Shown piece after piece: positions 16,667 to 26,253 of a stretch of 39,932 nucleotides of DNA. The DNA comes from Rhodospirillales bacterium. Lineage in GTDB: Bacteria; Pseudomonadota; Alphaproteobacteria; Kiloniellales; JACOMY01. The notes beneath the pieces were generated by a model. That model ran no database searches. It saw nothing but the letters and a program-made list of their open reading frames with translations, and was not told the origin of the DNA. The number at the start of each line of letters is the position of its first letter. Position 1 is the first letter of the stretch. The translations under genes were made by a program, and so were the position numbers. The stretch spans positions 1-39,932 of the forward strand of contig JACOMY010000031.1 of the NCBI GenBank assembly GCA_014324045.1, written 5' to 3'.

Positions 16667-17290
16667 TCAGGGCTTCTTGGCAACCCCGACGCGGGCGGCG
16701 CGAATGAGGCGTTCGTGCAGCATCCAGCCGGGCTCCAACACCTGCAGGATAGTGCCTGGATCCGCCTTATCGTCCGGAATCTCGAACATCGCCTCGTGCC
16801 GTTCGGGATTGAGCGGCTCACCGGCCGGGTCGATGCGCGTTACACCGTGCCGCGTGAAGGCCGACAGCAGATCCTTCTCGGTCAGCGCCACACCTTCGCG
16901 CAGGGCTTTCTCGCCGACGCTCTGCTTGTCCTCTTCACCGGCACTGTGGTTGAGTGCACGCGACATGTTGTCAGCGACCTTCACCAAATCGCGTAGTAGC
17001 GACAGGCTCGCATACTTTAAGGCGTCGCCCTTCTCCCGCTCGGCCCGGCGGCGCGTGTTCTCCGCCTCGGCCATCGCCCGCAAGGCCTGGTCCTTTGCCT
17101 TCTCTAGTTCGCCGCGCAGGATTTCGATCTCGCCCATCAGTTCGACCAAGGGATCGACCGTCTCCACATCGCCGTCTGTCTTCGATACCTCACCTTGAGG
17201 TGCCGTAGCGCCCGTTTCGCCGGATATCTCCTCCTTTTCCTGCGCACTGTCCTCCGACGCACGCAGCTGCTCAGCCTTCTCTTTCTGCAT
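16667..17290 (-). CDS. grpE: Nucleotide exchange factor GrpE
   Basis: GrpE releases ADP from DnaK in the Hsp70 cycle. The 207-residue product has an acidic, disordered N-terminus, a long coiled coil (about 50-110, EIEILRGELEKAKDQALRAMAEAENTR in two overlapping parts), and a C-terminal beta wing with LNPERHEAMFEIP and GWMLHERLIRAARVGVAK. It follows hrcA by 26 bases, so the two are almost certainly one heat-shock operon. In many relatives dnaK and dnaJ come next; here dapB follows. Confidence 0.96.
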   Translation of the reverse strand: MQKEKAEQLRASEDSAQEKEEISGETGATAPQGEVSKTDGDVETVDPLVELMGEIEILRGELEKAKDQALRAMAEAENTRRRAEREKGDALKYASLSLLRDLVKVADNMSRALNHSAGEEDKQSVGEKALREGVALTEKDLLSAFTRHGVTRIDPAGEPLNPERHEAMFEIPDDKADPGTILQVLEPGWMLHERLIRAARVGVAKKP

Positions 17291-17316
17291 CCCCGCAACT
17301 CGCTTCTTCTGAGAGG

Positions 17317-18387
17317 TTAGCCGAGCAGCCGCCCGACCACTTTCGATGTGTAATCCACCATGGGGATGATCCGCGCATAGTTGATACGCGTCGGCCCGAT
17401 CACCCCTATGGCCCCCACGATCTGCCGCGACGCGTTGCTGTAGGGTGCCAGGACCATGGAACAGCCGGCCAAACCGAAGAGTTCGTTCTCTGCGCCGATG
17501 AAGATTTGCACCCCCTCGGCCACATCGGTCATGTCCAACAGCCTCAGGAGCGACACCTTGGTCTCCAGCACTTGGAACAACTGCCGCACCCGCTCTAGAT
17601 CGGCAACCGCAGTGATGTCTTCAAGCAGTTGCGACTGACCGCGCAAGATCAACGCGCCTTCCGCACCGTTGCCGTCCGACCAGACAGCGAGTCCGGCCTG
17701 AACCAGTCGCTGGGTCAGGTCGTTCAGTTCAGTCTTGTGATTCTCCAACTCCTGACGGATCTCGGCTTCCGCCTCGTCCAGGGTGCGGCCCACCAAGTGG
17801 GCGGCCAGATAGTTCGAGGCCTCGACCAGGCTCGAAGCCGGTAGGCCAACCGGTAGATCAATGATGCGGTTCTCGACGTTGCCGGAGGCAGTCACCAAGA
17901 CCACCAACGCCCGCCCCCGCCCCAAGGCTACGAACTCGATGTGCCGCAAGGGTTCCGCCATCTTGGGCGCCACCACAAGGCCGGCACAGCGCGATAGACC
18001 GGAGAGCGCGGAGGTTGCCTCACGCAGCAGGTCGTTCGGCGTCCGATTTGAGGCGGCACAGAGCCCGTCGATCTGGATTCTCTCGTCCGGCGTAACATTG
18101 CCCTGTTCCAGGATACCATGGACGAAGAGGCGCAGGCCCTGTTCCGTCGGCAATCGCCCGGCAGAGGTATGCGGGGCAAACAGCAGACCTAAGTCCTCTA
18201 AATCAGCCATCACGTTCCGCACCGTCGCGGGCGAAAGATTAAGACCGATGCGTCGCGACAGCGTCCGCGAACCAACCGGTGCTCCCGTCTCCACATAGGC
18301 CTCCACGATCGCCCGGAAAATGGTTCGCGAGCGTTCGTTCATCGCGGTAATGGCGCCACTGGAGTTGAGCGGATCTTTCTGGTTCAT
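17317..18387 (-). CDS. hrcA: Heat-inducible transcription repressor HrcA
   Basis: HrcA represses groESL/dnaK-type operons by binding the CIRCE inverted repeat. The 356-residue product has the N-terminal winged helix (SRTIFRAIVEAYVETGAPVG, then SPATVRNVMADLEDLGLL), TSAGRLPTEQGLRLFV, and a C-terminal GAF-like domain ending in the IGVIGPTRINYARIIPMVDY block. An internal ATG at 18342 would give the more usual start (MNERSRT). No CIRCE element (TTAGCACTC-N9-GAGTGCTAA) is visible upstream. It is divergent from rph. Confidence 0.95.
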   Translation of the reverse strand: MNQKDPLNSSGAITAMNERSRTIFRAIVEAYVETGAPVGSRTLSRRIGLNLSPATVRNVMADLEDLGLLFAPHTSAGRLPTEQGLRLFVHGILEQGNVTPDERIQIDGLCAASNRTPNDLLREATSALSGLSRCAGLVVAPKMAEPLRHIEFVALGRGRALVVLVTASGNVENRIIDLPVGLPASSLVEASNYLAAHLVGRTLDEAEAEIRQELENHKTELNDLTQRLVQAGLAVWSDGNGAEGALILRGQSQLLEDITAVADLERVRQLFQVLETKVSLLRLLDMTDVAEGVQIFIGAENELFGLAGCSMVLAPYSNASRQIVGAIGVIGPTRINYARIIPMVDYTSKVVGRLLG

Positions 18388-18595
18388 CGTCTCTGAACAA
18401 AGCTGGTAATCACCGGACGACTGGGCCTTAGTTAAGGCGCTTCCGCCGTCGTCACTATGTAGTTGGCGCCCGATTAGACGTCAATTCGAGTCTGGCGTAC
18501 CTCCGTGTGCAGGGCTGGACGCAGCCTACCCGCTTCTCTATAGCGCTGGCTAGACTGACAGTCGGCGCCAAAGCACGGACCATGGAGACAGTCTC
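18388..18595. promoter_or_regulatory. Divergent hrcA/rph promoter region
   Basis: These 208 bases separate two divergent transcription units and must hold both promoters. I cannot assign convincing -35/-10 boxes by eye, and no CIRCE palindrome is present. Confidence 0.5.
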
Positions 18596-19330
18596 ATGCA
18601 GGCCAAGGCACGCCCTCCGGAACGCAACCCCGACCAGCTGCGCACAGTGGGCTTCGAGCTCGACGTGAACCGCTATGCAGAAGGCTCCTGCCTAGTGTTC
18701 TTCGGGCATACTAAGGTGCTGTGCACCGCCAGCGTCGAGGATCAGGTCCCTGCTTGGCTGCGCGGCAGCGGCAAGGGGTGGATCACCGCTGAGTATGGGA
18801 TGCTGCCGCGCGCTACCCACACGCGTAACGACCGCGAAGCTGCGCGCGGCAAACAATCAGGCCGCACACAGGAAATACAGCGCCTGATCGGCCGCTCGTT
18901 GCGTGCGGTGACCGACCTCTCTGGCTTCGGCGAACGCCAGATCAAGGTTGATTGCGACGTGGTGCAGGCCGATGGCGGCACCCGAACGGCGGCGATCACC
19001 GGCGGCTACGTCGCGCTGCGCCTAGCCTTCCAGCATATGCTGGAGTTGGGTACCTTGAAGTGTATACCGCTGACCGACCAGGTGGTCGCGATTTCCTGCG
19101 GTTTGATCGGCGGCGAAGCTCGCTTGGATCTCGACTATGAAGAGGATTCCAGTGCCGATGCCGATGCGAATTTCGTCTTGACCGGTCGCAGCGGCGTCGT
19201 CGAAGTGCAAGCGACCGCCGAGAAGACACCCTTCAGCCGCTCCCAGTTGGAATCCTTGCTGATACTGGCAGAGAAGGGGTGCGACGAACTGGCAGAAGCG
19301 CAGCGAAAAGCCCTAGAGGTGGCGAGCTAA
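18596..19330 (+). CDS. rph: Ribonuclease PH
   Basis: RNase PH is a phosphate-dependent 3'-5' exoribonuclease that trims tRNA 3' ends. The 244-residue product begins [20 protein letters not shown]. It has [20 protein letters not shown] (the conserved RNA-binding and hexamer region), [20 protein letters not shown], and [20 protein letters not shown] near the end. It is complete, and rdgB follows after four bases, forming an operon with hemW. Confidence 0.96.
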   Translation: MQAKARPPERNPDQLRTVGFELDVNRYAEGSCLVFFGHTKVLCTASVEDQVPAWLRGSGKGWITAEYGMLPRATHTRNDREAARGKQSGRTQEIQRLIGRSLRAVTDLSGFGERQIKVDCDVVQADGGTRTAAITGGYVALRLAFQHMLELGTLKCIPLTDQVVAISCGLIGGEARLDLDYEEDSSADADANFVLTGRSGVVEVQATAEKTPFSRSQLESLLILAEKGCDELAEAQRKALEVAS

Positions 19331-19334
19331 GCCC

Positions 19335-19928
19335 ATGGCGCCTCTGACAGAGTTGGTGCTGGCCAGCCACAACCCCGGGAAGCTGCGAGAGATCGCCGAT
19401 TTGCTGGCACCCTTCGGCACGACCGTAACCCCGGCTGGTGCGCTGGGCCTGCCGGAACCGGAGGAGACCGGACTGACCTTCGTAGAGAATGCGCTGATCA
19501 AGGCCCATGCCTCGGCCCAGGGCAGCGGCCAGCCGGCGCTGGCCGACGATTCCGGCCTCTGCGTCACAGCCCTGGGAGGCGAGCCCGGCATACGCTCCGC
19601 ACGCTGGGCCGGGCCGCAGAAGGACTTCGCGGTAGCCATGCGCAAGGTGGAGGCAGCACTGGGCGCGGCGGAGGATCGCAGCGCCTACTTCGTCTGCGCG
19701 CTAGCCCTGGCCTGGCCGGATGGGTACAGCGAGGTCTACGAGGGCCGGATCGACGGCGTTCTGGTCTTTCCGCCCCGCGGCAGCCGGGGTTTCGGCTACG
19801 ACCCCATCTTCCTGCCGGAGAGGCAATCGCTCACCTTCGGCGAGATGGATCCGGCCGCCAAACATGCCTTGAGCCACCGCGCTCGCGCTTTCGCAAAACT
19901 GGCGGCAGCCCGCTTCACGCAAGCCTAG
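19335..19928 (+). CDS. rdgB: dITP/XTP pyrophosphatase
   Basis: This house-cleaning enzyme hydrolyses non-canonical purine triphosphates (dITP, XTP) to monophosphates. The 197-residue HAM1-family protein has [16 protein letters not shown] at the start (substrate-binding SHNxxK), [23 protein letters not shown] (metal-binding acidic residues), [10 protein letters not shown], and [10 protein letters not shown] at the end. It begins four bases after rph and ends three bases before hemW, so the three genes form one operon. Confidence 0.96.
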   Translation: MAPLTELVLASHNPGKLREIADLLAPFGTTVTPAGALGLPEPEETGLTFVENALIKAHASAQGSGQPALADDSGLCVTALGGEPGIRSARWAGPQKDFAVAMRKVEAALGAAEDRSAYFVCALALAWPDGYSEVYEGRIDGVLVFPPRGSRGFGYDPIFLPERQSLTFGEMDPAAKHALSHRARAFAKLAAARFTQA

Positions 19929-19931
19929 CTC

Positions 19932-21098
19932 ATGCACGGGGCGCACAACGCGGACCTGGCGCTTTATGTGCACTGGCCTTTCTGCTTGGCCAAGTGTCCC
20001 TACTGCGACTTCAACAGCCATGTGCGTGCGCAGATCGACCAAGCCCGCTGGCGCGATGCCTTGCTGCGCGAGTTGCAACACTATGCAGACCGTCTCAATC
20101 CCAGGCGCCTGACCTCGATCTTCTTCGGCGGCGGCACCCCCTCCCTCATGCCGGGTGAGACTGTCGCCGCGGCGATTGAAGCGGCCTGCGCAGCCTGGAC
20201 ACCCGCCCCCGATCTTGAAATCACCCTGGAGGCCAATCCCACTTCGGTCGAGACCGGTCGCTTCAGCGACTACGCCGCCGCCGGGGTCGAACGCCTCTCG
20301 CTTGGCGTGCAGGCGCTGAACGACAGAGCGCTTGCCTTCCTCGGCCGCCAACACAGCGCGACCGAGGCGATGGCCGCCCTCGACCTGGCACTGGCGCGCT
20401 TCCCACGGGTGACCTTCGATCTGATCTATGCCCGACCCGGGCAGAGCCTTGCCGACTGGCAGCAAGAGCTGACTGAGGCCTTGGCCTTGGGGAGCGAACA
20501 TCTTTCCCTCTATCAACTGGTCTTGGAGGAGGGGACGCGCTTCCATGCCGCGGCTCGCCGCGGCGAGTTGCGCCTGCCAGAAGAAGAAGCGCAAGTCGTA
20601 CTCTTCGAGGCTACGCAGGCGCTAACAGCCCGAGCCGGGCTGCCAGCCTACGAGATCTCCAACCATGCCAGGCCGGGCAGGGAATCCCGCCATAACCTGA
20701 CCTACTGGCGCTACGGCGATTACCTAGGCATCGGACCTGGCGCTCACTCTCGCCTTAGCGACCATATGGGGCGCTGGGCCCAACGCCAGCATCGCGCACC
20801 GGAGGTCTGGCTGGAGCGGGTGGAGCGCAAGGGCCATGCAGAGCAGGAACGCAACCTGCTATCTCCAGAACGGCAGCTGGAAGAGTTGACCGTGATGGGG
20901 CTCAGACTCACGGATGGCCTTTCCCTAACTTCGGTTGAGGCCCGTCTCGGCGCACCATTGGAAAGTTTGCTGCCGCAGGACCGTTTGCAACGCCTTATTG
21001 AGCGAGGCTTGTTGGAGAAGGATGCGGACGGGTTGCGGGCGACGGCAAGCGGTCGCTTGCGCCTTGACGCGCTGCTCAGGTTTCTCTTCGCCTGCTGA
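19932..21098 (+). CDS. hemW: Radical SAM heme chaperone HemW
   Basis: HemW (formerly HemN-like) is a radical-SAM protein that carries and inserts heme rather than oxidising coproporphyrinogen. The 388-residue product shows CLAKCPYCDF at residues 18-27, the C-x3-C-x2-C 4Fe-4S motif; FGGGTPSLM; LGVQALNDRALAFLGRQHS; and the late PAYEISNHARPGRESRHN and YLGIGPGAHS blocks. It is the last gene of rph-rdgB-hemW. Confidence 0.95.
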   Translation: MHGAHNADLALYVHWPFCLAKCPYCDFNSHVRAQIDQARWRDALLRELQHYADRLNPRRLTSIFFGGGTPSLMPGETVAAAIEAACAAWTPAPDLEITLEANPTSVETGRFSDYAAAGVERLSLGVQALNDRALAFLGRQHSATEAMAALDLALARFPRVTFDLIYARPGQSLADWQQELTEALALGSEHLSLYQLVLEEGTRFHAAARRGELRLPEEEAQVVLFEATQALTARAGLPAYEISNHARPGRESRHNLTYWRYGDYLGIGPGAHSRLSDHMGRWAQRQHRAPEVWLERVERKGHAEQERNLLSPERQLEELTVMGLRLTDGLSLTSVEARLGAPLESLLPQDRLQRLIERGLLEKDADGLRATASGRLRLDALLRFLFAC

Positions 21099-21138
21099 GC
21101 TTGCCGGAGTGGTTGGCGCTGCGGGAAGCCTTTTGAAG

Positions 21139-21170
21139 TGGTCCTATGTGGACCTATCCGGTCCTATGCG
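21139..21170 (+). repeat. Imperfect GGTCCTATG repeats after hemW
   Basis: GGTCCTATG occurs at about 21140-21148 and again about 20 bases later, with GGACCTAT between them as an inverted copy. The units resemble the reverse complement of the 10-mer repeated at 1081-1110. Confidence 0.6.
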
Positions 21171-21241
21171 GTCTGGAGGGTCCTGTTATCGCGGGTTTAT
21201 GGGAATGGGGGGACTGCTCCGGCAAGCGCCGTTGCGGCCTC

Positions 21242-22510
21242 TTAGTCGGTCAGCGCCGGGAAGGCGGCCGGCGCCGGGGCGGCGATGGAGAAGCCGTCCG
21301 GAGCGATCTGCAGGATGGCAAGCCCGCGCCAGGCCGCGCCATCGGTCTGGAAGCGGAAGATGCCGCCGGCGCCGCTGAAGCCGGAGGGGTTGAGGAGCGA
21401 GTTGCGGTCCAGTCCAACCCATTGGCCCGGCGTGGCCGTGGCGGCGCGCACCTGCCCGGCTTGCACCTGGCGCGCCAGATAGCCGGCTAGGCTAACCGCA
21501 TCGAAGGCCATCGCGGCAAGGGGCTGCGGGCTGCTGCCGTAGGCCTCCCGGTAGCGGGCGGCGAAGCTGTTGTAGGTCTGCGGATCGGCGGTTGGAAACC
21601 AGGAGCCCTGCAGGTTGGGTTCGGTTAGCAACGCACTGTCGTGCCAAAGACTGGAGCCCAGGAACCTGGTTGTCGCCGGCGTAATGCCCTCCGATCCTAG
21701 GGCTGGGGCGAGACTCGACATCCGATCGTGCCGGTCCGGCAGCAACAGGGCTTGATAGGGCCCGGTGAGGGTCCGAATGGACTCGGTAATGTCTATCTGC
21801 TGCGCCGGATAGAAGACCGTGGAGACGATCCGGCCGCCGGCGCGATCCGCGCCGTCCTGCGCGCCTTGGGCCGACTGCCGGCCGAAATCCGTATCGGGCG
21901 CCAGGATCGCCACTTGATCGTACCCTTGAGCGACGGCGTAGGAGACCACACGTTCCGCCTGTGCCGCCGGCGTCAGCCCCATCGAGAAGGCGTAGCCGTC
22001 CAGCTGGCGCCTATCGTTCGAGAAGGCGATGAGATTGACGTTGCCGGAACGGGCGACGTTCGAGGCCGGGCGAACTTGCGTAGCGAACAGCGGCCCCAGA
22101 GCCAGCTGCGCACCCTCGTTCAGCGCCCGCTGCATGGCTTGTGCCGCCATCTCTGGCCTGTCGCCGGCGTCCTCAATCAGCAGTTCCAGCGAATTGGGCG
22201 GCAGATCGAACAGGGCCAGTTGAGCGGCATTCAGCAATTGTTCGCCGATCTGCGGCAGGCGGCCGCTCAAAGGCAGCAGCATCGCAACCTTCACCGGCTG
22301 TCCGGCCGACAGGATCCGCCCCTGCGGCACTGCCGGTGCAGTGCCCGTGCCGGCAGTCTTGCTGACGGCCGGGCCGACCGTCGGGCCAGCGGCCGTGGCT
22401 TGCGCGGTCTTGCTGGCGGTTCTAGTCTTCTGCGGGGTGCAGGCGGCAAAGGCCAGGGCGGCGCAGGCGGCGAAGACGAGGCTGAGCGAGGCTCTGGAAG
22501 CGGCGCGCAT
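21242..22510 (-). CDS. Penicillin-binding protein activator (LpoA-like lipoprotein)
   Basis: This lipoprotein has a type I periplasmic-binding-protein fold. From the ATG at 22510 it starts MRAASRASLSLVFAACAALA followed by FAAC, a signal peptide with lipobox Cys at about residue 24. The mature part includes VKVAMLLPLSGRLPQIGEQL and YDQVAILAPDTDFGRQSA, typical of the LpoA C-terminal domain and of receptor-family ligand-binding proteins. LpoA stimulates PBP1A in gammaproteobacteria; the alphaproteobacterial versions lack its long N-terminal TPR part, as here. It is divergent from rsmI and yraN, the same neighbours as E. coli lpoA. An ATG at 22534 is an alternative start. Confidence 0.85.
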   Translation of the reverse strand: MRAASRASLSLVFAACAALAFAACTPQKTRTASKTAQATAAGPTVGPAVSKTAGTGTAPAVPQGRILSAGQPVKVAMLLPLSGRLPQIGEQLLNAAQLALFDLPPNSLELLIEDAGDRPEMAAQAMQRALNEGAQLALGPLFATQVRPASNVARSGNVNLIAFSNDRRQLDGYAFSMGLTPAAQAERVVSYAVAQGYDQVAILAPDTDFGRQSAQGAQDGADRAGGRIVSTVFYPAQQIDITESIRTLTGPYQALLLPDRHDRMSSLAPALGSEGITPATTRFLGSSLWHDSALLTEPNLQGSWFPTADPQTYNSFAARYREAYGSSPQPLAAMAFDAVSLAGYLARQVQAGQVRAATATPGQWVGLDRNSLLNPSGFSGAGGIFRFQTDGAAWRGLAILQIAPDGFSIAAPAPAAFPALTD

Positions 22511-22545
22511 CGACTTACAGGATCCCTTCTCCATCGGCGGGCGAT

Positions 22546-23451
22546 ATGGCCGAGCCTAGCCAACTTGAAGCAAAGAGTAAACGCGGGAAGCCTACTCCCG
22601 GGCTTTACCTTGTCGCAACGCCGATCGGTAATCTTTCCGACATAACGCTGCGTGCTCTTGCAGTGCTGGAGGCTGCCGATCTTATTGCCTGCGAAGACAC
22701 CCGCGTGACCCGTAAGCTCTTGACCCATCATGGCATCGCGGCGGGCAGGCGGTTGCGGACCTATAACCAGCATGTTGCCGGTAAAGAGCGGGACCGGTTG
22801 TTGTCGTTTTGCCGTGACGGCGGTGCAGTGGCTCTTGTCTGCGATGCGGGTGCGCCCTTGATCTCCGATCCGGGATTGCCGCTTCTACGCGCAGCCGCAG
22901 AGCTTGCGATCCCGGTCACCAGCCTGCCCGGACCCTCGGCACCGCTGGCTGCGCTTCAGCTCTCCGGCCTGCCGACGCTTCCCTTCTACTGTGCCGGCTT
23001 CCTCCCCGCCAAGGCCTCGCAGCGCCGCCGGGAGATCGCGCGGCTGGCGCCGCTGGCGGCCACCCTGGTCTTGTTCGAGGCGCCGCACCGGGTGGCCAGC
23101 TGCCTCGCCGATCTGGCCCAGGGCCTGGGCCATCGGCCGGCCGCCCTGGTACGCGAGATCACCAAGCGCTTCGAGGAGGTGCGCCGCGGCGATCTGGCAG
23201 AGCTGGCGCAAGGTGCCTTGGCGGTACCGCCCAAAGGTGAGATTGTCCTGGTGGTCGGACCGGCCGGGGCACGTGAGGAAGGCTTCGGCGACAGCGAGCT
23301 TAAGGCGCGGCTGCGCGAAGCCCTGGAGGCCTATTCGCTGCGCGATGCTGTGGCCCGTGTGGCGGCAGCCAGCGGCGAACCCCGGAGACGGGTCTATCGC
23401 CTGGCCCTGGATCTAGAAAAAGGGGCTCTGGAAAAAAGCGATGGGCAGTGA
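22546..23451 (+). CDS. rsmI: 16S rRNA (cytidine(1402)-2'-O)-methyltransferase
   Basis: RsmI methylates the ribose of C1402 in the 16S rRNA decoding site using SAM. The 301-residue product has the tetrapyrrole-methylase-type start LYLVATPIGNLSDITLRAL (about 20-38), ACEDTRVTRKLL, DAGAPLISDPG, and LFEAPHRVASCLADL. It begins 36 bases from the divergent LpoA-like gene, so both promoters overlap. Its end overlaps yraN by 11 bases. Confidence 0.95.
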   Translation: MAEPSQLEAKSKRGKPTPGLYLVATPIGNLSDITLRALAVLEAADLIACEDTRVTRKLLTHHGIAAGRRLRTYNQHVAGKERDRLLSFCRDGGAVALVCDAGAPLISDPGLPLLRAAAELAIPVTSLPGPSAPLAALQLSGLPTLPFYCAGFLPAKASQRRREIARLAPLAATLVLFEAPHRVASCLADLAQGLGHRPAALVREITKRFEEVRRGDLAELAQGALAVPPKGEIVLVVGPAGAREEGFGDSELKARLREALEAYSLRDAVARVAAASGEPRRRVYRLALDLEKGALEKSDGQ

Positions 23452-23830
23452 TGCCCGCCGGGCCGCCCAGCGCCGCGGCCTCCGCGCCGAGCGCCTGGCC
23501 GCCTTGTGGTTGCAGTTGAAGGGCTATCGCATCCTCGGCCGCCAGCTGCGCCTAGGCGCCGGTGAAATTGACCTCGTGGCGCGCCGCGGCCGAACGCTCG
23601 CCATCGTCGAGGTAAAACAGCGCCCGACCCTGGCCGCCGCGGCAGAAGCGATCCGGCCGCAACAGCGCCAAAGGATTGCGCGGGCGGCGGCGGCCTACCT
23701 GATCCGGCATCCTGCCGGCCGCAGCAGCGCCGTCCGCTTCGACGCGCTGCTGATGGCCCCCTGGCGCTTGCCGCGCCATATCGAGGCGGCCTGGGAGTAC
23801 CCTCCTGAGAAGCACCCCCCTTGGAAGTAA
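23441..23830 (+). CDS. yraN: UPF0102 / YraN-family nuclease-like protein
   Basis: The 129-residue product has a PD-(D/E)xK-type core: GYRILGRQLRLGAGEIDLVA, followed by RTLAIVEVKQR, giving E-x-D ... E-V-K catalytic residues. YraN is thought to be a Holliday-junction-resolvase-like protein, but its function is not established. The ATG lies inside the end of rsmI (11-base overlap), and a short duplicated motif spans its stop codon. Confidence 0.92.
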   Translation: MGSDARRAAQRRGLRAERLAALWLQLKGYRILGRQLRLGAGEIDLVARRGRTLAIVEVKQRPTLAAAAEAIRPQQRQRIARAAAAYLIRHPAGRSSAVRFDALLMAPWRLPRHIEAAWEYPPEKHPPWK

Positions 23831-23850
23831 CCCACCCCTCGAAGTAACCC
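23824..23850 (+). repeat. 10-bp direct repeat spanning the yraN stop
   Basis: GAAGTAACCC occurs at 23824-23833 and 23841-23850 (period 17). The first copy contains the yraN TAA stop codon, so the duplication supplies a second in-register-looking TAA downstream. Confidence 0.8.
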
Positions 23851-23868
23851 CGGCGAAGGAGATGGCTT

Positions 23869-24714
23869 GTGAGTCGAGGCTGGCCGTCCGCAGCGGGACG
23901 GAACGAGATCGTGGCCGCCCTGGCGGTCATGTGCCAAGGCGCCGACGAGGAGATCGGGCTGGCGGAAGCGGCTCTGCTGCTGGCGGCGCTGGATCGACCG
24001 CGGGTCGGGCTGGTACGCTATCGCGACCACCTGGCGGAGATCGCCGCAGGGGTCGCCACCGGCCGCGCCGAGGATCTGGAACAGCGCCGCCGGCTGGTCA
24101 ACCGGACGCTCTTCGACCAGTTGGGTTATGCCGGCGATCGGGCGACCTACGACGATCTGCAGAACGCAAACCTGATGCGGGTGATCGATCGGCGGCGCGG
24201 CCTCCCGGTCGCACTTTCGATCCTCTACCTGCACGCCGTGCGCGCCCAGGGTTGGGAGGCCGAGGCGCTGCGCTTTCCGGGGCATGTCGTGGTCCGGCTC
24301 GGCATGGCGGCGACCCGCATGGTGGTCGATCCCTTCGCCGGAGGCCAGCGGTTGGAGCCGCAAGATCTGCGCCGTCTGGCCAAGGCTGTCGGCGGCGCCG
24401 CGGCCGAGGTCACCCCGGCGCATGTCGAGGCCATGACCAACCGCGAGATCCTGGTCAGGCTGCAGAACAACATCAAGGTCCGGCGCCTGCAGAGCGGCGA
24501 TCGCGAAGGCGCTCTGGCGGCGCTGGAGAGCATGCTGCGGCTGCTGCCCGGCGCCTGGCCGCTGTGGCGGGAGGCGGCCGACCTGCACATGCGGATCGGA
24601 AATCTGCAGGCCGCCACTCTGGCGCTTCGGCAGGTGCTCGATCTGGCCGACGGCCCCGAAGCCCGATTCGAGGCCGCCCAGGCCTTGCAAGCCCTCAAGT
24701 CCAAGCTGAATTGA
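23869..24714 (+). CDS. SirB1-family transglutaminase-like/TPR protein
   Basis: The 281-residue product resembles the SirB1/YchA family. The central block YDDLQNANLMRVIDRRRGLP, VALSILYLHAVRAQGWEAEA and RFPGHVVVRLG follows the transglutaminase-like fold. The C-terminal part (about 195-280) forms tetratricopeptide-like helices (EGALAALESMLRLLPGAWPL). The family cysteine is not evident, so it may be non-enzymatic. The GTG start at 23869 has GAAGGAG upstream. It lies between yraN and gshB on the same strand, an order usual in alphaproteobacteria. Confidence 0.87.
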   Translation: MSRGWPSAAGRNEIVAALAVMCQGADEEIGLAEAALLLAALDRPRVGLVRYRDHLAEIAAGVATGRAEDLEQRRRLVNRTLFDQLGYAGDRATYDDLQNANLMRVIDRRRGLPVALSILYLHAVRAQGWEAEALRFPGHVVVRLGMAATRMVVDPFAGGQRLEPQDLRRLAKAVGGAAAEVTPAHVEAMTNREILVRLQNNIKVRRLQSGDREGALAALESMLRLLPGAWPLWREAADLHMRIGNLQAATLALRQVLDLADGPEARFEAAQALQALKSKLN

Positions 24715-24805
24715 CGGCGGAGCGGCGCAGCGGGACTTTGCGCCGCCGGGTATCGGCAGCCTAAGCTGCGCGCCGTGACCGGACTGTCAACGGACCCCAG
24801 CCTCC

Positions 24806-25756
24806 ATGCCCTTGCACGTCGCCATTCAGATGGACCCGATCGAGGCGATCGACATCGACGCCGATTCCACCTTCGCCCTCGGCCTGGAGGCGCAAACCCG
24901 CGGCCATCGCCTCTGGTTCTATCCGACCCGGGATCTGGCCTTCTCCGGCGGCCGCGTCACCGCCAAGGCGCAGGCCATGACCCTGCGGCGCGAGTACGGC
25001 AATCATGTCACTCTGGCGCCGGCCGAAATCCTGGACCTGGGGTCGATGGACGCGATCCTGATGCGCCAGGATCCGCCCTTCGACCTGTCCTATATCACCG
25101 CGACCCACATACTGGAACAGATCCACCCGAAGACATTGGTGGTGAACGACCCGGTCAGCGTGCGCAATGCGCCGGAGAAGCTGTTCGTCACCCGCTTTCC
25201 GGAGTTGATGCCGCCGACCCTGATCACCGCCTCGCACGAGGAGATCCTGCGTTTCCGCGAAGAGCACCGTGACGTGATCGTTAAACCGCTCTACGGCAAC
25301 GGCGGGGCCGGGGTCTTCCACATCGCCCCTGGCGACGAGAACCTGCGGGCCTTGCTGGAGCTCTTTAGCGAGTTCTACCGCGAGCCGATCATCGTGCAGC
25401 GCTATCTGCCGGAGGTGCGCAAGGGCGACAAGCGCATCGTCCTGGTGGACGGCGAGGCGGTGGGCGCAATCAACCGGGTACCGGCAGCCGGCGAAGCGCG
25501 CAGCAACATGCATGCCGGCGGCCGCGCCGAGGCTAGCCGGCTGACCGCGCGCGAGCGCGCGATCTGCCGCACCATCGGCCCGGCATTGCAGCAGCAAGGC
25601 ATGCTCTTCGCCGGCATCGACGTCATCGGCGGTTATCTGACCGAAATCAACGTAACCTCGCCGACCGGAATTCAGGAGATCGGCCGCTTCGACGGCAGCA
25701 ATCCGGCAGGCCTGGTCTGGGACGCGATCGAACGGCGCCGCCAAGCAGCATCTTGA
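24806..25756 (+). CDS. gshB: Glutathione synthetase
   Basis: GshB is an ATP-grasp ligase that joins gamma-glutamylcysteine and glycine, the last step of glutathione synthesis. The 316-residue product has [20 protein letters not shown] (substrate region), [15 protein letters not shown] (ATP-binding glycine loop), [15 protein letters not shown], and ATP-grasp metal-binding residues in [14 protein letters not shown]. It is complete. Glutathione production fits the Atm1-type exporter at 7932, whose family handles glutathione conjugates. Confidence 0.95.
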   Translation: MPLHVAIQMDPIEAIDIDADSTFALGLEAQTRGHRLWFYPTRDLAFSGGRVTAKAQAMTLRREYGNHVTLAPAEILDLGSMDAILMRQDPPFDLSYITATHILEQIHPKTLVVNDPVSVRNAPEKLFVTRFPELMPPTLITASHEEILRFREEHRDVIVKPLYGNGGAGVFHIAPGDENLRALLELFSEFYREPIIVQRYLPEVRKGDKRIVLVDGEAVGAINRVPAAGEARSNMHAGGRAEASRLTARERAICRTIGPALQQQGMLFAGIDVIGGYLTEINVTSPTGIQEIGRFDGSNPAGLVWDAIERRRQAAS

Positions 25757-25773
25757 CGCGATGGCATGATAAT

Positions 25774-25798
25774 GCCTTGTTGCCGGGGCCTTGTTGCC
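25774..25798 (+). repeat. 11-bp direct repeat after gshB
   Basis: GCCTTGTTGCC occurs at 25774-25784 and 25788-25798 (period 14), followed by a partial third TTGCCGG. Confidence 0.8.
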
Positions 25799-25986
25799 AG
25801 GTTGCCGGCCGTTTTGCAACAAGCCGCCCGCCTTACCGGATAAAATACGCAGCGGCGGGAGGCCCGGCCGGGACGCATGCGATCCCGAAACCTTGGGCCT
25901 CACCAAGATTTTTGCCGGCGGGGTTTTGGGTGGTGGAGTTTTTGGCGGGGGCGGATAAAGCTGCCGCGCTCGGCCAACGCCATTGG

Positions 25987-26253
25987 CTATCCCGCTCGTC
26001 GGTGCGCCTTGACATAGGCGGACAGCACAGCCGCCATGCGGGCCGTGTAGCCCTTGGGATTTTCGGACTTGAAGAACTCCACCACTTCTTGCGGCAGGCA
26101 CAGGCTGACATTAGGTTTTGTGCGCGGGGGCGTCAGTTTGGCTTTGGCCCAGAATTGCTCGTCAAGCTCCGGTATATCGCCGGTATCGATCTCTGCGTCT
26201 GCAAGCAGCGCCAGCTGCTTAGGCGTCAAAGGCGTCTCGTAACGCTTGTTCAT
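25987..26253 (-). CDS. brnA: BrnA-family antitoxin
   Basis: The 88-residue product matches BrnA antitoxins: DTGDIPELDEQFWAKAKL in the middle, then the ribbon-helix-helix-like VSLCLPQEVVEFFKSENPKG and YTARMAAVLSAYVKAHR. BrnA neutralises the RNase toxin BrnT and autoregulates the operon. The normal order is brnT-brnA, so brnT should lie upstream at about 26250-26540. Only a doubtful C-terminal scrap remains there, so this antitoxin appears orphaned. Confidence 0.82.
   Translation of the reverse strand: MNKRYETPLTPKQLALLADAEIDTGDIPELDEQFWAKAKLTPPRTKPNVSLCLPQEVVEFFKSENPKGYTARMAAVLSAYVKAHRRAG

Noticed and set aside
24761..26101. 446-codon minus-strand frame
   Set aside because: Antisense shadow of gshB, which has all ATP-grasp motifs.
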